64,000 bases of DNA from Chloroflexota bacterium. GTDB lineage: Bacteria > Chloroflexota > Limnocylindria > QHBO01. A model generated the notes under the pieces. It worked only from the letters and a program-made list of their open reading frames with translations. It made no database searches and was not told where the DNA came from. Positions 33,334 through 42,048 of this stretch are shown piece after piece; positions within the stretch are counted from its first letter, which is position 1, and each line of letters begins with the position of its first letter. The DNA lies in contig VBKA01000020.1 of assembly GCA_005879815.1 (NCBI GenBank), positions 1 through 64,000 on the forward strand, given 5' to 3'. A program made the translations under genes and the position numbers.

Positions 33334-34272
33334 TCAGGCGATGGTCTCAGCGTCCTCCCGCTCGCCAAGCAGCCCGACCTCGCGGAGCACATCGGCAAGG
33401 CGCGCTCGATCTGCGTCGGTGATCGGCAGAAGCGGCTTGCGGACGTGCGCGGTCTCGAGGACGCCGAGGATCCGCAGGCATTCCTTAAGGCGGACGCGAT
33501 AGTCGCCGACAGGTCGGGCGAACACGACGTCAGCCAGCCGCTGAACACGCTTGCCGAGTGCCTTCGCTTCATCGATCCGGCCACCATGCCAGGCGTCGAT
33601 CATGTCGACCTGCTCCTGCGTCATCACGGCCCCGAACCCGATCAACGCCCCAGTCGCGCCCAGCATGAACGACTCGAGGATGAAGTTGTCATTACCGGTG
33701 AGCAGCTTGATCGACCGCGGCAGGCCGGCGAGGATTCGCGCCGTCTCGACGAACCGCCGCGCGTCGAACGACGCCTCCTTGATCGCGACGACGCCCTCCA
33801 CCGACGCCATCGCCCGGATCGTGTCGGGTTCGTAGTTCAGCCCGGCCAGCGCCGGCTGGAGCTGGAACAGGATCAAGGGGAGCCCGACCTGGGCGATCGC
33901 CTCGTGGTACTGGACAGGGATGCGGGGATCAAGCGGCTCGCTGAGGTATGCCGGTATCGGGAACACCAGGAGTGCGTTCGCGCCCGCAGCCTTGAAGTCC
34001 CTGGCCTGGCGGACTGCGGCGTCGGTGGACGGCCCTGCGAGTCCCGCGACGATGGGCAGGTCGGTCACGTCGCGCACGATGTTCAGGACTCGGATCTTCT
34101 CGTCGTGCGTCAGGTGCGGGCCCTCGCCGGTGTCGACGTTGATCGCCAGCGCGACGGGACCCTGCCGATCGATCCAGCCGATGTACGAGCGGAGCCCGTC
34201 CTCGTCGATGCTGCCATCGACGTGCATCGGCAGGACCGTGGCCGGGATCAGGCCGTCGAGGTTGAGCGCCAT
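33334..34272 (-). CDS. Dihydrodipicolinate synthase-family aldolase/lyase
   Basis: A 312-residue class I TIM-barrel aldolase. The Schiff-base lysine is in VEGVVAIKEASFDARRF, and strand 1 is GLIPATVLPMHVDGSIDEDGL. The usual Y of the DHDPS catalytic triad appears displaced (PAYLSEPLDP, YHEAIAQ), and the substrate loop LTGNDNF resembles keto-deoxy-sugar-acid or hydratase-aldolase members rather than DapA. ATG 34272 follows GGAG. It is the first gene of the eleven-gene minus-strand operon and diverges from an SDR gene across a 179-bp promoter region. Its product would cleave or dehydrate a keto acid. Confidence 0.88.
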   Translation of the reverse strand: MALNLDGLIPATVLPMHVDGSIDEDGLRSYIGWIDRQGPVALAINVDTGEGPHLTHDEKIRVLNIVRDVTDLPIVAGLAGPSTDAAVRQARDFKAAGANALLVFPIPAYLSEPLDPRIPVQYHEAIAQVGLPLILFQLQPALAGLNYEPDTIRAMASVEGVVAIKEASFDARRFVETARILAGLPRSIKLLTGNDNFILESFMLGATGALIGFGAVMTQEQVDMIDAWHGGRIDEAKALGKRVQRLADVVFARPVGDYRVRLKECLRILGVLETAHVRKPLLPITDADRARLADVLREVGLLGEREDAETIA

Positions 34273-34451
34273 TGGTCTCCGGATCGTTCGTTTCGAGTGG
34301 GGGGCGAGCCAATCCTACGGCCGCGTTGACGGTGCGTTCGCGGCAGAAGTATTCTCGATGGCCAACCAGACTGGCAAAGCTGTCCGGTCCACACGCTCGT
34401 CGAGCGACTGCCCGTCAGTACCCCTCCTCGGCCGATTTTCGCTGGAGAACG

Positions 34452-35237
34452 ATGGCCCAGTTCGCCCTGTTCAGCCTCGACGGCCGCGTCGCCCTTGTCT
34501 CAGGCGGCGGTGGTGCGATCGGCTCTGCTCTCGCCGAGGGCCTCGCCGCAGCGGGCGCTCGGGTTGCCGTCAGCGGACGAACGCCTGAGAGCTGCGAGGC
34601 CGCGGTCGAGCGCGTCCGTTCGGCGGGGTCGGAGGGCCTCGCTCTGCAGGGCGACATGACGGTCGATGCCGATGCCGACCGGGTCGTAGCACAGACGCTC
34701 GAGAGGTTTGGGCGCCTCGACATCGTCGTGAACGCGGTCGGGGGTGGAGCAGGCCAGGTCCTGCATCCAGCCGAAGAGTACCCGCGCTCGGACTGGGACT
34801 GGATCATGGAGCTCAACGTCCGGAGCACCGTGGTAACCACGCAGGCCGCAGTCCGGTCAATGATCGCGGCCGGGCACGGTGGCGCCGTGCTCAACCTCTC
34901 GTCGGTCCGCTCGATCCTGGGTATCAACGCAGGCTACTCGGCATACGTGGCGGCGAAGGGCGCGATCAGCTCGTTGACTCGGCAGTGGGCGACGGAATGG
35001 GCGACATACGGGATCCGGGTCAACGCCATCATGCCGACCTTCGTCGATACGCCGCAGGTCGCGTCGCTGCTGGCTGACGCGGACTTCAAGGCCGACCTCG
35101 TGAGCCGAATCCCGCTCGGTCGGGTCGGCGAGACGAAGGATCTCGTGGGTCCGGCGATCTTCCTGTGCTCCGATGCGGCGTCGTTCGTGACTGGCCAGAT
35201 CCTGGGCATCGACGGCGGGCTCACCGCCACGCAGTAG
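34452..35237 (+). CDS. Short-chain dehydrogenase/reductase
   Basis: A 261-residue SDR with cofactor motif VALVSGGGGAIGSALAEGL, catalytic Ser and Tyr-Lys in VLNLSSVRS and YSAYVAAKGAI, and a normal C-terminal FVTGQILGIDGGLTATQ. NAVGGG replaces the usual NNAG, a known variation. ATG 34452 follows GGAGA. It shares a divergent promoter region with the minus-strand catabolic operon and is followed within 16 bp by an MBL hydrolase, so the two probably serve the same pathway. The substrate is unknown. Confidence 0.9.
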   Translation: MAQFALFSLDGRVALVSGGGGAIGSALAEGLAAAGARVAVSGRTPESCEAAVERVRSAGSEGLALQGDMTVDADADRVVAQTLERFGRLDIVVNAVGGGAGQVLHPAEEYPRSDWDWIMELNVRSTVVTTQAAVRSMIAAGHGGAVLNLSSVRSILGINAGYSAYVAAKGAISSLTRQWATEWATYGIRVNAIMPTFVDTPQVASLLADADFKADLVSRIPLGRVGETKDLVGPAIFLCSDAASFVTGQILGIDGGLTATQ

Positions 35238-35253
35238 GAGGGAGCCAGGCCCG

Positions 35254-36150
35254 ATGGCAGTCGCCACTCTCGAGCTCGAGCGCGTGACGCCGAACGTCTT
35301 CACGACGACGAAGCTGCGCGGCTGCAACCCGAGCTTCGTGGTGACGTCCGATGGCGTTGTCCAGCTCGACACGCCGCAGCTGCCGACTCGGGCAGTCGCC
35401 ATGCGGGCGGAGGCCGAATCGCACGGCCCGATCCGGTACCTGATCAACACCGAGAATCACGTCGATCACATCTTCGGCAACTGGTGGTTCCGGGACGCCG
35501 GCGAGATCGTCAATCACCAGGCGCTCTACGACATCTTCATGGACCCCAGTGCGGCACTCGACCCGTTCTCCTACGCGCTCGAGGCAATTCCGACAGACGA
35601 CCCCGAGGCGGCGCCGCTCATCCCCGATCGCGAGGCCTACTACGCGGATCTACCGCGGGGGACGGTCGTCTTTAGCGGCGACCTCACGCTGCGGGTGGGC
35701 GACCACACGTTCCATTGCCTGTGGACGCCGGGTCACACGCCCGGGCAGCTCGCGGTGCATGTGCCCGAGGAGAGGGTGGTCTTCACGGGCGACACGATCT
35801 TCTCTGGCTGCCAGACGTGGCTCATGACGTCGAACGTCGACCAATGGCTCGAGGCGCTCGAGCGGATCCGGCAGCTCGACGTCGATCACGTGGTCCCAGG
35901 GCACGGGCCCGTCGTACCGCTCGGCTACATCGACACCCAGCGCGCGGTGCTGCTGCGCTGGAAGGCCGCCGTCGCCGACGCGGTCGCCAAGGGCTGGTCG
36001 CGCGAGGAGACGATCGCCCAGGTCCGGTTCGACGACGAGTTCGGACCGGTCGACGTCGGACAGGGCTACATGATGGATCACATCCAGAACAACAACGCCG
36101 GCTCGCTCTGGGACAAGCTCACCGCGAAGGGGTACGAGAAGGGCCGCTGA
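35254..36150 (+). CDS. MBL-fold metallo-hydrolase with altered first metal ligand
   Basis: A 298-residue metallo-beta-lactamase-fold protein. The H-x-H-x-D-H motif reads NTENHVDHIFGN, so the first histidine is replaced by Glu while the second His, Asp and last His remain. The further ligands are visible: LWTPGHTPGQ, VFTGDTIF and DHVVPGHGPV. Other MBL proteins with E-N/Y-H-x-D-H exist, so a metal site is still likely, but zinc chemistry may differ. It could be a lactonase or thioesterase acting after the SDR encoded just upstream. The gene ends 45 bp from the convergent PPDK-like gene. Confidence 0.88.
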   Translation: MAVATLELERVTPNVFTTTKLRGCNPSFVVTSDGVVQLDTPQLPTRAVAMRAEAESHGPIRYLINTENHVDHIFGNWWFRDAGEIVNHQALYDIFMDPSAALDPFSYALEAIPTDDPEAAPLIPDREAYYADLPRGTVVFSGDLTLRVGDHTFHCLWTPGHTPGQLAVHVPEERVVFTGDTIFSGCQTWLMTSNVDQWLEALERIRQLDVDHVVPGHGPVVPLGYIDTQRAVLLRWKAAVADAVAKGWSREETIAQVRFDDEFGPVDVGQGYMMDHIQNNNAGSLWDKLTAKGYEKGR

Positions 36151-36195
36151 GCCTCAGGCGACGCCGGGTCAATGGTCTGCAGTTTGGATCTGGCG

Positions 36196-38304
36196 CTAAG
36201 CGCGACCCCCTGCAACTTCTTGCTCACGCGTTCGGCCGGCGAGTTGGATGAGGTCCTCGTGGAGCTCGAACCAGACGCCGTGGTAGCTGTCGACGCGGGG
36301 AGATGCCACGTACCGATGATCGCCGCCACGCGCCTTCCCGATCGCGCGGCCGAGGCGGAGGCGGTAGTTGGCGAGGCGCGGATTGCCCGATTCGAGCGGG
36401 GTGAGCCAGCCAACAGCGTCGTCGTGGAGCGAACCGAGGCGATCCAGGACGGCTCGGTCGTAATCGGCGTCCAAGTGGTCGTTGAGGGTCTCGGCGTCGC
36501 GCATCTGCCAAGCCGTGACCGTGTCTTTCATCCGGTGGTCAAGATCGAGGAAGGCATCGAGAGCCGCCGCCGTGGCCTCGGGACCCCACGCCTCCCGCTC
36601 GGCTTCCAGCAACTCCCCGGCGCGAACCTTTCCGACATCGGTCAACTTGTACGCGCCGGCCGTATTCGCCACGAGGCCATCCGCGACGAGCTGGTCCGCG
36701 ATCGGGCGGACTGCTTCGTGGTTCGAAACGACGGCGTCGGCCAGACCTTCGAGCGGCGCGAAGCCCTTCACTGCGATTGCCCGCAGACACGCCTCCCGGG
36801 TGACGACGCGATTCGGCGCCGGCTCGGCTGGGGACGTCTGCTCGCCAATGGCGATCCCCAGCTCGTCGGCCCATTGACGCAGCGTCGCGGCTTCAGGGAC
36901 GACCTCCGTCGAACCCGCGACCAGTCCCACGAAGACCTCGCCCGTCGAGCCATCCATCGTCAGGGCCTCGCCCGCCCGCAGGATTCGCTCGCCCACCACC
37001 ACCTCGTCGTCGCGCACCTCGATGGACGCCGCGCCAACGATGGCCGGAATCCCCCAGCCCCGCGCGACGACAGCGGCATGACTCGCCAGCCCGCCCCTCG
37101 ACGTGAGGATGCCCGCCGCCTTTGCAATTCCGTGTACGTCTTCCGGCGACGTTTCGGCCCGCACGAGAATCGACGGGCTCCCTCGCTCGGCTGACTCGAC
37201 CGCTGCTTCCGGATTTGTGACGATCGGACCGCTGGCTGTCCCAGGCGACGCCGGCAGGCCGACGACGATTGGTTGGCCGGAGTGACCGCGGAGGGTTGCC
37301 ACGGTCGGTGGGTGAGCCAGGAGGGCGAGGACGCGTCGGACGGCCTGCTCACGCGTCAGCGGGGAGCTCGGATCCTCGGCCATGTCGACCGCGATCCGAA
37401 GCGCCGCCTGCGGGCTGCGCTTGCCCACGCGGACCTGGAGTAGCCAAAGGCGCCCGGCCTCGATCGTGAACTCGATGTCGCACAGATCGGCGTGGTGGCG
37501 TTCGAGGCGGTCCGCGTCCTCGCGCAACTCGTCCGCGATGTCAGGCATCCGCTCGTCGAGGACGAGGATCGATTCGGTCTCGTGCGTGCCCGCGACGACG
37601 TCCTCGCCCTGGGCGTCGAACAGGACATCGCCGTAGAGCCCCGGCTCGCCGGTCGCCGGATTTCGGGTGAAGACGACGCCCGTCGCCGACGTCGGGCCGA
37701 GGTTGCCGAACACCATCGTCTGCACGGTGATGGCCGTCCCCAGGTTGTCCGGGATCCGTTCCGTGCGCCGGTAGGCGACCGCGCGATCGCTGTTCCACGA
37801 GCGGAAGACAGCCTCGATCGCAGAGCGGAGCTGTTGCCACGGGTCGTCAGGAACGTCCTCGACCCCGACAATCGATCGAAAGCTCGCCTCGAACCGCTTG
37901 CGACATGCGCGTGCAAACCCCACGCTGCCCGAGGCCCGGGCAAGGCCGACGGTCGTCGACTCGTTCAGGCCGAGATCGAGGATGGTGTCCATCATCCCTG
38001 GCATCGAGACCGGCGCCCCGGAACGCACGCTGACGAGGAGCGGATCCGATGGATCGCCGAACCGCCGTCCGACCTTTGCCTCGACTTCGGCCATCCGCTC
38101 GCGCAGCTCCGTGTCCAGCCGGGCAGACCAACCCTCGGCCAGGAACTCACGACACGTCGCGGTAGTGATGACGAACCCGGGCGGGACCGGAAGGCCAAGC
38201 TCACGGATCATGACGCCGAGGTTCGCAGCCTTGCCCCCGACCAAAGCGTTCGCCTCCTCGAGCGTTGCCGAATGAGCCGCCTCGAGGGGGTGGGTGAGCG
38301 TCAT
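36196..38304 (-). CDS. PPDK-like protein: ATP-grasp plus phospho-histidine domain, PEP barrel replaced by a new C-terminal region
   Basis: A 702-residue protein. Residues about 15-330 are the ATP-grasp domain of pyruvate phosphate dikinase (VGGKAANLGVMIRELGLPVP, VSVRSGAPVSMPGMMDTILD, GVVFTRNPATGEPGLYGD). Residues about 345-460 are the swivelling domain with TSRGGLASHAAVVARG, phospho-acceptor His409. A true PPDK continues with a 350-residue PEP/pyruvate TIM barrel; here it is absent. The last 220 residues look like a winged-helix unit (EAVRPIADQLVADGLV then YKLTDVGKVRA) and a helical end with YHGVWFELHEDLI. It could make His~P from ATP but not pass it to pyruvate on its own. ATGA overlap with the molybdenum subunit gene; last gene of the operon. 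Confidence 0.85.
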   Translation of the reverse strand: MTLTHPLEAAHSATLEEANALVGGKAANLGVMIRELGLPVPPGFVITTATCREFLAEGWSARLDTELRERMAEVEAKVGRRFGDPSDPLLVSVRSGAPVSMPGMMDTILDLGLNESTTVGLARASGSVGFARACRKRFEASFRSIVGVEDVPDDPWQQLRSAIEAVFRSWNSDRAVAYRRTERIPDNLGTAITVQTMVFGNLGPTSATGVVFTRNPATGEPGLYGDVLFDAQGEDVVAGTHETESILVLDERMPDIADELREDADRLERHHADLCDIEFTIEAGRLWLLQVRVGKRSPQAALRIAVDMAEDPSSPLTREQAVRRVLALLAHPPTVATLRGHSGQPIVVGLPASPGTASGPIVTNPEAAVESAERGSPSILVRAETSPEDVHGIAKAAGILTSRGGLASHAAVVARGWGIPAIVGAASIEVRDDEVVVGERILRAGEALTMDGSTGEVFVGLVAGSTEVVPEAATLRQWADELGIAIGEQTSPAEPAPNRVVTREACLRAIAVKGFAPLEGLADAVVSNHEAVRPIADQLVADGLVANTAGAYKLTDVGKVRAGELLEAEREAWGPEATAAALDAFLDLDHRMKDTVTAWQMRDAETLNDHLDADYDRAVLDRLGSLHDDAVGWLTPLESGNPRLANYRLRLGRAIGKARGGDHRYVASPRVDSYHGVWFELHEDLIQLAGRTREQEVAGGRA

Positions 38305-40613
38305 CGAGGCGTGGCCTCGACAGGATCCAGCGGCCGCGCAAGCGAGGGATGGAGCGCCTTCCACACCCGCTCGGGAGAGAGTGGCAACTCGCGAACCGCG
38401 ACACCTGTGGCGTCGCAAACGGCTGCCGCGACGGCTGGCGCCACAGGCAGGAGCGCGCCCTCGCTCATGCCCTTCGCGCCGTACGGGCCCGGCCCGTCGG
38501 CGTTCTCGATCGCGTCGCTCTCCATTCGCATTGGCAGGTCCATGCTGGTCGGAATCCGGTAGTCGATCGCGCCGAGGTTCCTGATGCGGCCGGCCTCGTC
38601 GAGGATGTAGTGCTCCATCAGCGTGTGGCCGAGGCCCATGACCGCGGCGCCCTCGTCCTGGCCCCGAACCTGAAGCGGGTTGAGCGCCTTGCCCACGTCT
38701 GACACGGTGACGTGGCGCATCACGGTCACGTCGCCGGTCTCGCGATCGACATCCACCTCCACAGCGGTGCAGTTGAACTCGTAGAACGCCGAGGTGCCAC
38801 CAAGCGGGTGCTCGGGATCGGCCTCCTTGCGCGCCTCGCCGACGCCGATGACCTCGCCTCCGAGGCGTCCCAGCCCACGGACGAGCACGTCGCGCACGGG
38901 CAGGATGCGATCGGCGAGGCGCACCTCTCCGCGATCGACTGTGACATCACTCTCGGGCACCCCTTCGAGTCGCACGGCCATCGCGCGGATCTTCGCCTGG
39001 ATGTCGCGGCACGCGCCGAGGACGGCATTGCCCATCAGCACCGACGAGCGGCTGGCCGAGGTCTGCTGGTCATATGGCACGACCGCCGTGTCCCCCATGA
39101 CGACGGTCACCCACTCCAGCGGTGCGCCGAGCTCGTCCGCAGCGATCTGGGCGAAGATCGTGCGGGCGCCCTGGCCCATGTCGGACGTGCCCGCGTGAAT
39201 AACCACGCTGCCATCGGCGAGGAGGCGTACCGTCGAGTACGAGAGCCCCGTCGTCGGGCCGGACTTGAGCCCAACCGCGATACCCCGCCCCCTGCCGTCC
39301 GACGGACGCTGCTGCCAGCCGATCATCTCGCCCGCCCGGCTCACCGCCATCGCCCAATCGCCGTCAGCAGGCGTCTCGTGCGGGATGAAGGCCTCGCCTG
39401 GCCGCGGCAGGTTGCGCAGCCGGAGCTCAAGGGGGTCGATCTCGAGCAGCCTGGCCGCTTCGTTCATGTTCGACTCGACCGCCCAGATCTGCTGGGGATT
39501 GCCAAAGCCGCGGAACGCGGTCGAGGGCACGGTGTGTGAAAGGACGCTGCGGGCGACGATCCGCACGGCCGGGACGCGGTACGGCCCGTTCGCGGTGTAG
39601 CTGCCTTTGGCCACGGTCCGGTCCGCAATGTCGGCGTAAGCGCCGATCAGGTAGTTCGCGTCGATGTCTCGAAACACGAGCGTGCCGTCACGGCGAAAGC
39701 CCGCTCGCACGCGGACCTGCGCGGCGCCCCGGCGGACGGCCTGGAACGTCTCCTCGAGCGTCAGGACAAGGCGGACGAGGCGGCCCGTCTTTCGGGCCAT
39801 GAAGGCGAGGAGCGGCTCGTACTTGGCGTGCTGCTTCCCGCCGAACGCTCCGCCCGGATCGGGCGCGAAGACGCGTACCTTCGAGAGCGGAAGCTCGGTC
39901 AGGTCGGCGATGACGCGCTGGAGCCAGTACGGGTGCTGGATCGAGCTCCAGATCGCGATCCCGTCGCCGAAGGGCGCGGCCATGAAGGCATGCGGCTCGA
40001 TCGCGAACTGGGTGACCATCGGGAACGTGTACGTGCCCTCTATCACAACGTTCGCCTCGGCCTCCGCCGCACCGACGTCGCCCCAGCCGTAGCGGTGCTC
40101 GCGCAGCACGTTGCTGTTCGCGAGCGGATCGCCCGGACGGAGCGACGGGTCCTGAACGAGCGGTGCGTCCGGCGCGAGCGATCCTGCGATCGTGTGGACG
40201 GCCGGCAGCTCCTCATAGTCGACTCGGACGAGTCCCGCCGCCTCCTCCGCGGCGTCGACCGTCTCGGCGGCAACGGCCGCGATGGGCTCGCCGTGGTACT
40301 TCGTCTCGCGGTCAGCGAGCACGGGCCGATCGCGCCGCTGCGGCCCAAAGCGCGGCATTGGTCGGGGGAGGTCGGCGGCGGTCAGGACGAGCCTTACCCC
40401 GGGCACTGCCAACGCCGATCTGGTGTCGATGGCCTTGAGTCGCGCGCGCGCCGCGTCGACGGTGACCAGCTTGACCCGAAGCGCGTCGGCGTGGGGAAGG
40501 TCCGCGACGTACTCCTGGCGACCCGTGACACGCTCGAGGCCGCCGACGCGCGGCGCAGTCGCCCCCACGCCTGAGGCTCGCGGCGCCGCTCCTCGCTCGT
40601 CCTCGACGTTCAT
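38301..40613 (-). CDS. Xanthine-dehydrogenase-family molybdenum-binding subunit
   Basis: A 770-residue large subunit of a molybdenum hydroxylase. Landmarks: ARVGG-type entry (PRVGGLERVTGRQEYVADL), the moco-binding PDPGGAFGGKQHAKYEP, TAFRGFGNPQ, GTSDMGQGARTIFAQIAADE, and the base catalyst in GPYGAKGMSEGALLPVAPAV (Glu of the usual G-x-G-E). The CO-dehydrogenase-specific Cys loop is not evident, so this is a hydroxylase of an organic substrate (purine, nicotinate, aldehyde or aromatic acyl type) rather than CO dehydrogenase. It overlaps the iron-sulphur subunit gene by ATGA, and the PPDK-like gene by ATGA. Confidence 0.93.
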   Translation of the reverse strand: MNVEDERGAAPRASGVGATAPRVGGLERVTGRQEYVADLPHADALRVKLVTVDAARARLKAIDTRSALAVPGVRLVLTAADLPRPMPRFGPQRRDRPVLADRETKYHGEPIAAVAAETVDAAEEAAGLVRVDYEELPAVHTIAGSLAPDAPLVQDPSLRPGDPLANSNVLREHRYGWGDVGAAEAEANVVIEGTYTFPMVTQFAIEPHAFMAAPFGDGIAIWSSIQHPYWLQRVIADLTELPLSKVRVFAPDPGGAFGGKQHAKYEPLLAFMARKTGRLVRLVLTLEETFQAVRRGAAQVRVRAGFRRDGTLVFRDIDANYLIGAYADIADRTVAKGSYTANGPYRVPAVRIVARSVLSHTVPSTAFRGFGNPQQIWAVESNMNEAARLLEIDPLELRLRNLPRPGEAFIPHETPADGDWAMAVSRAGEMIGWQQRPSDGRGRGIAVGLKSGPTTGLSYSTVRLLADGSVVIHAGTSDMGQGARTIFAQIAADELGAPLEWVTVVMGDTAVVPYDQQTSASRSSVLMGNAVLGACRDIQAKIRAMAVRLEGVPESDVTVDRGEVRLADRILPVRDVLVRGLGRLGGEVIGVGEARKEADPEHPLGGTSAFYEFNCTAVEVDVDRETGDVTVMRHVTVSDVGKALNPLQVRGQDEGAAVMGLGHTLMEHYILDEAGRIRNLGAIDYRIPTSMDLPMRMESDAIENADGPGPYGAKGMSEGALLPVAPAVAAAVCDATGVAVRELPLSPERVWKALHPSLARPLDPVEATPR

Positions 40614-41182
40614 TGCGGCGCCAGCTCCGCGTCGGGCGTGGCCGCCCGGTCACCCAGCGCCCGCAGTCGTGCGGACCGCGCGGCCAGGTCGTCGTCGGCG
40701 ATGGCGTCCGCGTCCGCGGCATCGGCCGCCATGAGCACTGCCTCGATGATCTGCTCGTACCCGGCGCAACGGCAGAGGTTCCCGGCGAGGCCTTCTTCGA
40801 CCTGAGCACGCGTCGGATGGGGCGCGTCCGTGAGCAGCGCATGAGCAGATACGAGCTGGCCCGGGATGCAGAAGCCGCATTGGGCGGCGCCCGTCTCGAG
40901 GAAGGAGCGCTGCACCGGGCTCAGCCGGCCGTCGACCGCCAGGCCCTCCACCGTCGTGACAGACGCGCCGTCCGCTTCGACGCCCAGCACCAGGCACGAA
41001 TCGACGCTGTGGCCGTCAAGGAGGACCGTGCACGCCCCGCACTCCCCGACGAGACAGCACTCCTTCGTCCCCGTCAGGCCAAGATCCTCGCGCAGGACGT
41101 CAAGGAGCGTGTGGTGAGCGAGAACCTCGATCGAGCGCGAGCGTCCGTTGACCGTCAGCTCGAGGGGGCGGCGGTTCGTCAT
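40610..41182 (-). CDS. [2Fe-2S] subunit of the molybdenum hydroxylase
   Basis: A 190-residue small subunit. The plant-type ferredoxin cluster motif is TGTKECCLVGECGACTVLLD followed by a further Cys in DSCLVLG; the second cluster domain has QCGFCIPGQLV and NLCRCAGYEQI. This is the standard CoxS/XdhC-type layout. The C-terminal 30 residues (Ala/Asp-rich) extend beyond the usual end. It overlaps both neighbouring subunit genes by 4 bp. It passes electrons from the molybdenum centre to FAD. Confidence 0.95.
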   Translation of the reverse strand: MTNRRPLELTVNGRSRSIEVLAHHTLLDVLREDLGLTGTKECCLVGECGACTVLLDGHSVDSCLVLGVEADGASVTTVEGLAVDGRLSPVQRSFLETGAAQCGFCIPGQLVSAHALLTDAPHPTRAQVEEGLAGNLCRCAGYEQIIEAVLMAADAADADAIADDDLAARSARLRALGDRAATPDAELAPQ

Positions 41183-42048
41183 GGAGCCTGGGCCGAGGCG
41201 AGCCGATCGATCGCCGCTTTGACGCCACGCAGCCCGAGGACGCGGAGCATCGCCAGCCGGTACTCCGGGCTTGCGCGCATCGAGGTCGGCGACGGGCTCG
41301 CACCAGCGAATAACCGATCGAGGAGACCGGCCTTGTCGGTGTCAGGCAGACTCGGATCGGCGAGGCGGCCGGAATCGTCGATCGCCAGCACAGGGCGCGG
41401 GCCGACACTGCCGTACGCGATCCGTGTCTTGCCGTCCGGGGTCACGGCGCATGCGAGCGTCACCGACGCCAGGTCGTGGCCGCGCCGTCGCGTGCGGCGG
41501 AGGTGGACACTGCCGCGCGAACTCGTCGGTCTCGGAAGCTCGATCGCGACGACCAGCTCCCCTCTTGCCAGCGTCGTGACGCCCGAGCGCACGAAGAACT
41601 CCTCGAGCGGCAGGTGCCGCGTCCCGCTCGGGCCGGTGGCGACGATCAGCGCGCCGTACGCAAGCAAGGCGGGGGCGGTATCCGCCGCCGGTGAGGCGTT
41701 GCACATGTTGCCGACGAGCGTCGCCCGGTTCCGTATCTGGACAGAACCGACGAACAGCGCGGACTCCGCGAGGGCAGGGTAGTCGCGCCTCACCCGGGAG
41801 TCGGCGGCAATGTCGGTCATCGTCGTGAGTGCCCCGAAGCGCAGGTAGCCGTCGTCGTCCCGAATGTCGCCGTCCAGCTCGTCGATGCCCTTCATGTCGA
41901 CGACGACTCGAGGACGCAGCGAGCCGTCGCGTAAGCGGATGATCAGGTCAGTCCCGCCGGCAAGCGGCCGCGCCTCGGGTCCATACTCGGCGAGCAAGGA
42001 AGTAGCTTGGGCAAGTTCGCTCGGGCGTTCGTATTCGAACGGTCGCAT
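41179..42048 (-). CDS. FAD-binding subunit of the molybdenum hydroxylase (CoxM type)
   Basis: A 289-residue medium subunit. FAD-contact motifs are PLAGGTDLIIRLRDG and the characteristic RNRATLVGNMCNASPAADTAP; the C-terminal domain contains LRRTRRRGHDLASVTLACAV. Order medium-small-large is the usual CO-dehydrogenase-type order. The gene begins directly after the stop of an HprK-like gene (no gap), which ties that unusual gene to the hydroxylase operon. Confidence 0.94.
   Translation of the reverse strand: MRPFEYERPSELAQATSLLAEYGPEARPLAGGTDLIIRLRDGSLRPRVVVDMKGIDELDGDIRDDDGYLRFGALTTMTDIAADSRVRRDYPALAESALFVGSVQIRNRATLVGNMCNASPAADTAPALLAYGALIVATGPSGTRHLPLEEFFVRSGVTTLARGELVVAIELPRPTSSRGSVHLRRTRRRGHDLASVTLACAVTPDGKTRIAYGSVGPRPVLAIDDSGRLADPSLPDTDKAGLLDRLFAGASPSPTSMRASPEYRLAMLRVLGLRGVKAAIDRLASAQAP

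Noticed and set aside
38301..42048. Aerobic CO dehydrogenase (coxMSL)
   Set aside because: The subunit order fits, but I do not see the selenium/copper-type active-site Cys loop of form I CoxL, and no coxD-G accessory genes are adjacent.
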